From 20CM-2-55-15 sp964633285 (GTDB lineage: Bacteria; Acidobacteriota; Terriglobia; 20CM-2-55-15): DNA of 64,000 nucleotides. Positions within the stretch are counted from its first letter, which is position 1; the number at the start of each line of letters is the position of its first letter. Under the pieces are notes generated by a model. That model saw only the letters and a list, made by a program, of their open reading frames with translations. It was not told the DNA's origin and ran no database searches. This document shows, one piece after another, positions 60,927-64,000 of the stretch. The position numbers were made by a program, and so were the translations under genes. The stretch spans positions 35,079-99,078 of the forward strand of contig CAZWGA010000014.1 in NCBI GenBank assembly GCA_964633285.1, written 5' to 3'.

Positions 60927-62368
60927 ACCTGAAGAACATCACGGCGGACAAGCTCGTGGCGCGGTATGAAAACCGCGATCTCTCAGCTACCGAAGTGATC
61001 ACGAGCGTCTTCGAAGAAATCGGACGGTCGGACAAAGACCTTCGCGCTTTCATAACAATCTGTCCTGAGAGGGCGCTTGAAGAAGCTCGCCGGGTCGATG
61101 CCAGAATTACCGCCGGAGAAAAACTGGAACCTCTCGCCGGCGTTCCCGTCGCCATAAAGGACAATATGGCCATCCGCGACTTGACCACAACGTGCGGGTC
61201 GCGAGTCCTGGAAAACTATATACCGCCTTATACCGCGACCGCCGTCGAGAGGTTGAAAGGCGCCGGCGCCATCGTTGTGGGAAAAACCAATTGCGATGAA
61301 TTCGCGATGGGATCGACTACAGAGAACTCCGGATTTTTCGTTACTCGGAATCCACACCATCTCGACCGGGTACCCGGCGGTTCGAGCGGCGGATCCGCGG
61401 TCAGTGTGGCATCCGGCACTTCGCTAATTGCGCTGGGATCGGATACCGGAGGATCGATTCGAACACCCGCGGCGTTCTGCGGCGTTGTGGGAGTCAAACC
61501 CACGTATGGCCGCGTCTCCCGATATGGCCTGGTCGCTTACGCATCGTCGCTGGACCAGATTGGACCTTTCTCAAAAACAGTTCGCGAAAGCGCGCAGACG
61601 CTGGAAATTATCTGCGGCTTCGACCATTTCGACTCAACCTCGGCGGACACGGCTGTAGATGGTTTTGTGAAGGGCCTCGATCAACCGGTTAAAGGTTTAC
61701 GCATCGGAATACCGAAGGAGTATTTCATCGGAGGACTTGATCCGGAGGTGAAAACAAAAATCGAAGCGGGGATTCGAGTCTACGAAGGCCTCGGATGCGA
61801 AATTCATCAGATCAGCCTTCCGCACACCGAATACGCCGTAGCGACGTACTACCTGATTGCGACGGCGGAAGCGAGTTCCAATCTGGCCCGCTACGACGGC
61901 GTCCGATATGGCCTGCGCGAGGGAGCCGATTCCAGTCTTCAGGAAATGTATCGCCGGACGCGGCACAACGGATTCGGGTCAGAGGTCAAAAGACGGATCA
62001 TCCTCGGCACTTATGCCCTCAGCGCGGGTTACTACGATGCTTATTACCTGAAGGCGCTGAAAGTCCGCACCCTCATGCTGAAAGATTTTCAAAAGGCGTT
62101 CGAGCAGGTGGATGTCATTCTCACCCCCGCCTCGCCGACCGTGGCCTTCAAAATCGGTGAAAAAACCGGGGACCCGTTGTCCATGTACCTTTCCGATATC
62201 TTCACGATTACCTGTAACTTGTCGGGCCTGCCCGGTATGTCGGTCCCCTGCGGCAAGAACACGGAAGGCCTGCCGGTTGGCATGCAGCTCATGGCCAATC
62301 ACTTCCAGGAAGCCCTGATGCTGCGGACGGCGCATCATTTCGAAAAGGCAGGAGGTTTTGCTGTATAA
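60923..62368 (+). CDS. gatA: Asp-tRNA(Asn)/Glu-tRNA(Gln) amidotransferase subunit A
   Basis: A 481-residue amidase-signature glutaminase. The Ser-cisSer-Lys triad is K79 (PVAIKDNM), S154 in GGSSGGSAV (152-160) and the nucleophile S178 in DTGGSIR. The usual PTYGRVSRYGLVAYASSLDQ region is intact. The release of ammonia feeds GatB for tRNA amidation. The length is normal. It overlaps gatC by 4 bases and is followed by a short 5-bp hairpin. Confidence 0.96.
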   Translation: MNLKNITADKLVARYENRDLSATEVITSVFEEIGRSDKDLRAFITICPERALEEARRVDARITAGEKLEPLAGVPVAIKDNMAIRDLTTTCGSRVLENYIPPYTATAVERLKGAGAIVVGKTNCDEFAMGSTTENSGFFVTRNPHHLDRVPGGSSGGSAVSVASGTSLIALGSDTGGSIRTPAAFCGVVGVKPTYGRVSRYGLVAYASSLDQIGPFSKTVRESAQTLEIICGFDHFDSTSADTAVDGFVKGLDQPVKGLRIGIPKEYFIGGLDPEVKTKIEAGIRVYEGLGCEIHQISLPHTEYAVATYYLIATAEASSNLARYDGVRYGLREGADSSLQEMYRRTRHNGFGSEVKRRIILGTYALSAGYYDAYYLKALKVRTLMLKDFQKAFEQVDVILTPASPTVAFKIGEKTGDPLSMYLSDIFTITCNLSGLPGMSVPCGKNTEGLPVGMQLMANHFQEALMLRTAHHFEKAGGFAV

Positions 62369-62398
62369 GCCGCGCCCTTCGCGGATAAAATAGACCCC

Positions 62399-63067
62399 AT
62401 GATTCGTATAAAACGCTCGATGCTTATTGTTGTTGCTGCTCTATGGATATCGACGCCTCTTCTGCGGGCTCAGAACTCCAAAATCGCCATTGTCGATTTC
62501 GAACGCGCTGTCGTCGAATGCAACGAAGGCAAAAAGGCTTCTGAAAAATTCAACGCCACGCTCCAGGCAAAGCAGGCCGAAGTCGAAAAAAAGAAAAAAG
62601 ACCTCGACGACCAGGAAAAGAAACTTCAGGCTCAGGAACGCACGCTGAGCGATACCGCCAAGGCCAACCTCCAGCGCGACATTGAACGGCGCACCCTTGA
62701 GCTTCAGCGCCTGCAGGAAGACGCTCAAAAAGAGCTTCAATCGATGCGCGATGAAATGCTTCGTCCCATCGCGGAAAAGGCCACGGCGGTGTTGAATGCC
62801 ATGTCGGAGGAACAGGCATACACGCTGGTGGTGGATCTTTCGAATCCCCAGAACAACGTCGTCTGGTTTAACAAGAAGAACGACGTCACGGACGAACTGA
62901 TCCGGCGGATCGATACATTGGCGGCAAAGACGACTGAAGCGCCGAAAACGGCTGTGCCTGGAGCTCCGGCTGCTTCCACTCCGACAAGACCGCTGGTTGC
63001 GCCATCAACGACTCCAAGGACGACACCGGCTACACAGCCGCCGGCGACAGCCCCTAAAAAACCATAG
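62399..63067 (+). CDS. OmpH/Skp-family periplasmic chaperone
   Basis: The 222-residue protein has a signal peptide (about 1-24), the family start SKIAIVDFERAVVECNEGKKA, a charged coiled-coil region (about 50-120) forming the Skp tentacles, and the C-terminal strand YTLVVDLSN. A Pro/Thr/Ala-rich tail of about 45 residues (TPTRPLVAPSTTPRTTPA) is added. It helps fold outer-membrane proteins, fitting a cell with many TonB receptors. Confidence 0.9.
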   Translation: MIRIKRSMLIVVAALWISTPLLRAQNSKIAIVDFERAVVECNEGKKASEKFNATLQAKQAEVEKKKKDLDDQEKKLQAQERTLSDTAKANLQRDIERRTLELQRLQEDAQKELQSMRDEMLRPIAEKATAVLNAMSEEQAYTLVVDLSNPQNNVVWFNKKNDVTDELIRRIDTLAAKTTEAPKTAVPGAPAASTPTRPLVAPSTTPRTTPATQPPATAPKKP

Positions 63068-63095
63068 CGAATTTGCCCGGGGCTATACTGACAAT

Positions 63096-63908
63096 ATGGC
63101 CCCAGAAAATTCCGCACCTGTTCTCGATTACAAGGGATATCTCAAGCTTGACGACCTGCTGAAACTTCAGCAACCGTTGGCTGAACCACCGTGCCACGAC
63201 GAGACGCTGTTTATCATCATCCACCAGGTTTTTGAGTTGTGGTTTCGGCTGCTGCTTCATGAGACCGACAAAGTCTTCGATCTGCTGGACCAGGGCGACG
63301 TCATCGAAAGCGAACGCCTGACACGCCGCCTCACGACGATTGTCCGACTGTTCATTCCAAAACTCAGCGTCCTGGAAACGATGATGCCGTCCGATTTCAT
63401 TTTGTTCCGGGACCGCCTGAGACCGGCCAGCGGCTTTCAATCCGTGCAATTCCGCGCCCTTGAATTTGCATCGGGATTGAAGGACAACAAATATCTCGGC
63501 ATGTTCAAGGACGATCCTCACGCACTCGCGCAACTGCAGAAGCGGCTTACTGAGCCCGTGTTCTGGGATCATTTCATCGGCCTGCTGAAGCGGCGGGGAT
63601 TTGCGGTGGAGACAGAGGCGCAACAGAGACAATCCATCGTTTCGATTTACAAGCGCGAAGGAGATCATGCGCTGCGGATTCTCTGCGAGGCCATGATCGA
63701 ATACGACGAAATGTTCTCGCTCTGGCGCGAACACCACATCCGGATGGCGCAGCGCATGATCGGGTCAAAAGCCGGAACCGGCCGCGATCTTGTGGAATCG
63801 GCTTACGGTAAAACCTCACCCATGGGCTCGATCGGCATCGGCTACCTCACAGAGACATTGACGAAGAAATTCTTTCCAGTGCTTTGGGCGGCACGAACGG
63901 AAATGTGA
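63096..63908 (+). CDS. Tryptophan 2,3-dioxygenase
   Basis: A 270-residue haem enzyme that opens the indole ring of tryptophan to N-formylkynurenine. The active-site helix FIIIHQVFELWFRLLLHE with His, the haem-ligand helix REHHIRMAQRMIG and the SVQFRALEF region are present; a longer loop (RDLVESAYGKTSPMGSIG) replaces the short Gly-rich one before the last helix. The ATG at 63096 is chosen by the family N-terminus (LDYKGYLKLDDLL); the upstream frame is inside the OmpH gene. Kynurenine-pathway partners are not in the window. Bases 63909-64000 hold nothing I can support. Confidence 0.92.
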   Translation: MAPENSAPVLDYKGYLKLDDLLKLQQPLAEPPCHDETLFIIIHQVFELWFRLLLHETDKVFDLLDQGDVIESERLTRRLTTIVRLFIPKLSVLETMMPSDFILFRDRLRPASGFQSVQFRALEFASGLKDNKYLGMFKDDPHALAQLQKRLTEPVFWDHFIGLLKRRGFAVETEAQQRQSIVSIYKREGDHALRILCEAMIEYDEMFSLWREHHIRMAQRMIGSKAGTGRDLVESAYGKTSPMGSIGIGYLTETLTKKFFPVLWAARTEM

Positions 63909-64000
63909 AAGCCTCGTGTTGCGTTTGACAAATAGCTTTACCATCGTTGCGAGCGCCGTGGGCCCAGATCGGCGGAGACGCGACGCAGGCGATGCTCTTT

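Noticed and set aside
62370..62384. Hairpin CCGCG-CCCTT-CGCGG after gatA
   Set aside because: Stem of only five bases and no T-run; too weak to call a terminator.
1..64000. CRISPR arrays, tRNA or rRNA genes, integrases and transposases
   Set aside because: I looked for regular repeats, clover-leaf ends and known gene families and found none. The inverted repeats have no direct-repeat spacing.

Overview
The window looks like a stretch of an Acidobacteriota chromosome (class not decidable by eye). The reasons are two very large Oar-like TonB-dependent receptors with an N-terminal carboxypeptidase-regulatory domain, a VWFA-type secreted protein of a form common in that phylum, a Rieske/split-cytochrome b/multihaem cytochrome cluster, and an envelope gene set typical of a Gram-negative, didermic cell. 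I see no rRNA, tRNA, CRISPR array, prophage or transposase gene, and base and codon use looks even throughout. Coding density is very high, with many 4-base ATGA overlaps. No gene-free stretch exceeds about 170 bases.

Layout. 0-9 kb: a GNAT acetyltransferase; a minus-strand operon of an ABC ATPase, a fused permease/substrate-binding protein and a DAO-type flavin oxidase (a glycine-betaine-like uptake and oxidation unit); alanine racemase; a flavin reductase; a VWFA protein; an FGE-fold protein; a CBS-pair protein; an M48 membrane protease. 9-14.4 kb: minus-strand hydantoinase/oxoprolinase A and B genes behind a degenerate M16-like secreted protein. 14.5-20 kb: an EF-G paralogue, YciI and Trm112-like small proteins, then an LPS-core-type set (heptosyltransferase, heptose-phosphate kinase, glycosyltransferase). 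20-27 kb: two small envelope proteins, Oar receptor 1 and a polytopic TPR protein. 27-32.6 kb: a minus-strand surface-polysaccharide operon (two GT2s, methyltransferase, GMC oxidoreductase, DUF1972 glycosyltransferase). 32.6-38 kb: M20 peptidase, DHH phosphoesterase behind a near-consensus promoter, D-aminoacyl-tRNA deacylase, an unrecognised 405-residue protein and a CoA-transferase. 38-48.5 kb: a respiratory cluster with a HEAT-repeat membrane protein, Rieske protein, cytochrome b in two pieces, an octahaem cytochrome with a long coiled coil, a cupredoxin-like lipoprotein, and the oxidase-assembly genes ctaA, ctaB, SCO and DUF420. 48.6-56.4 kb: an M14 carboxypeptidase divergent from a compact operon of ABC ATPase, FtsX-type permease, LolA-like carrier and outer-membrane barrel, a candidate trans-envelope lipid or lipoprotein route. 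56.4-64 kb: Oar receptor 2, DciA-like protein, gatC-gatA, an OmpH/Skp chaperone and tryptophan 2,3-dioxygenase.

The most unusual signal is not a gene. Seven complete long inverted repeats (11-31 bp arms, five of them perfect over 14-31 bp) sit at or just after stop codons, with further partial copies nearby. Four share a GGGAC core and three carry a closely related 10-base loop beginning TGAA. Related pieces lie in front of alr and inside the coding sequence of the M16-like protein. They look like a modular, dispersed REP/REPIN-type family that also serves as gene-end stem-loops.
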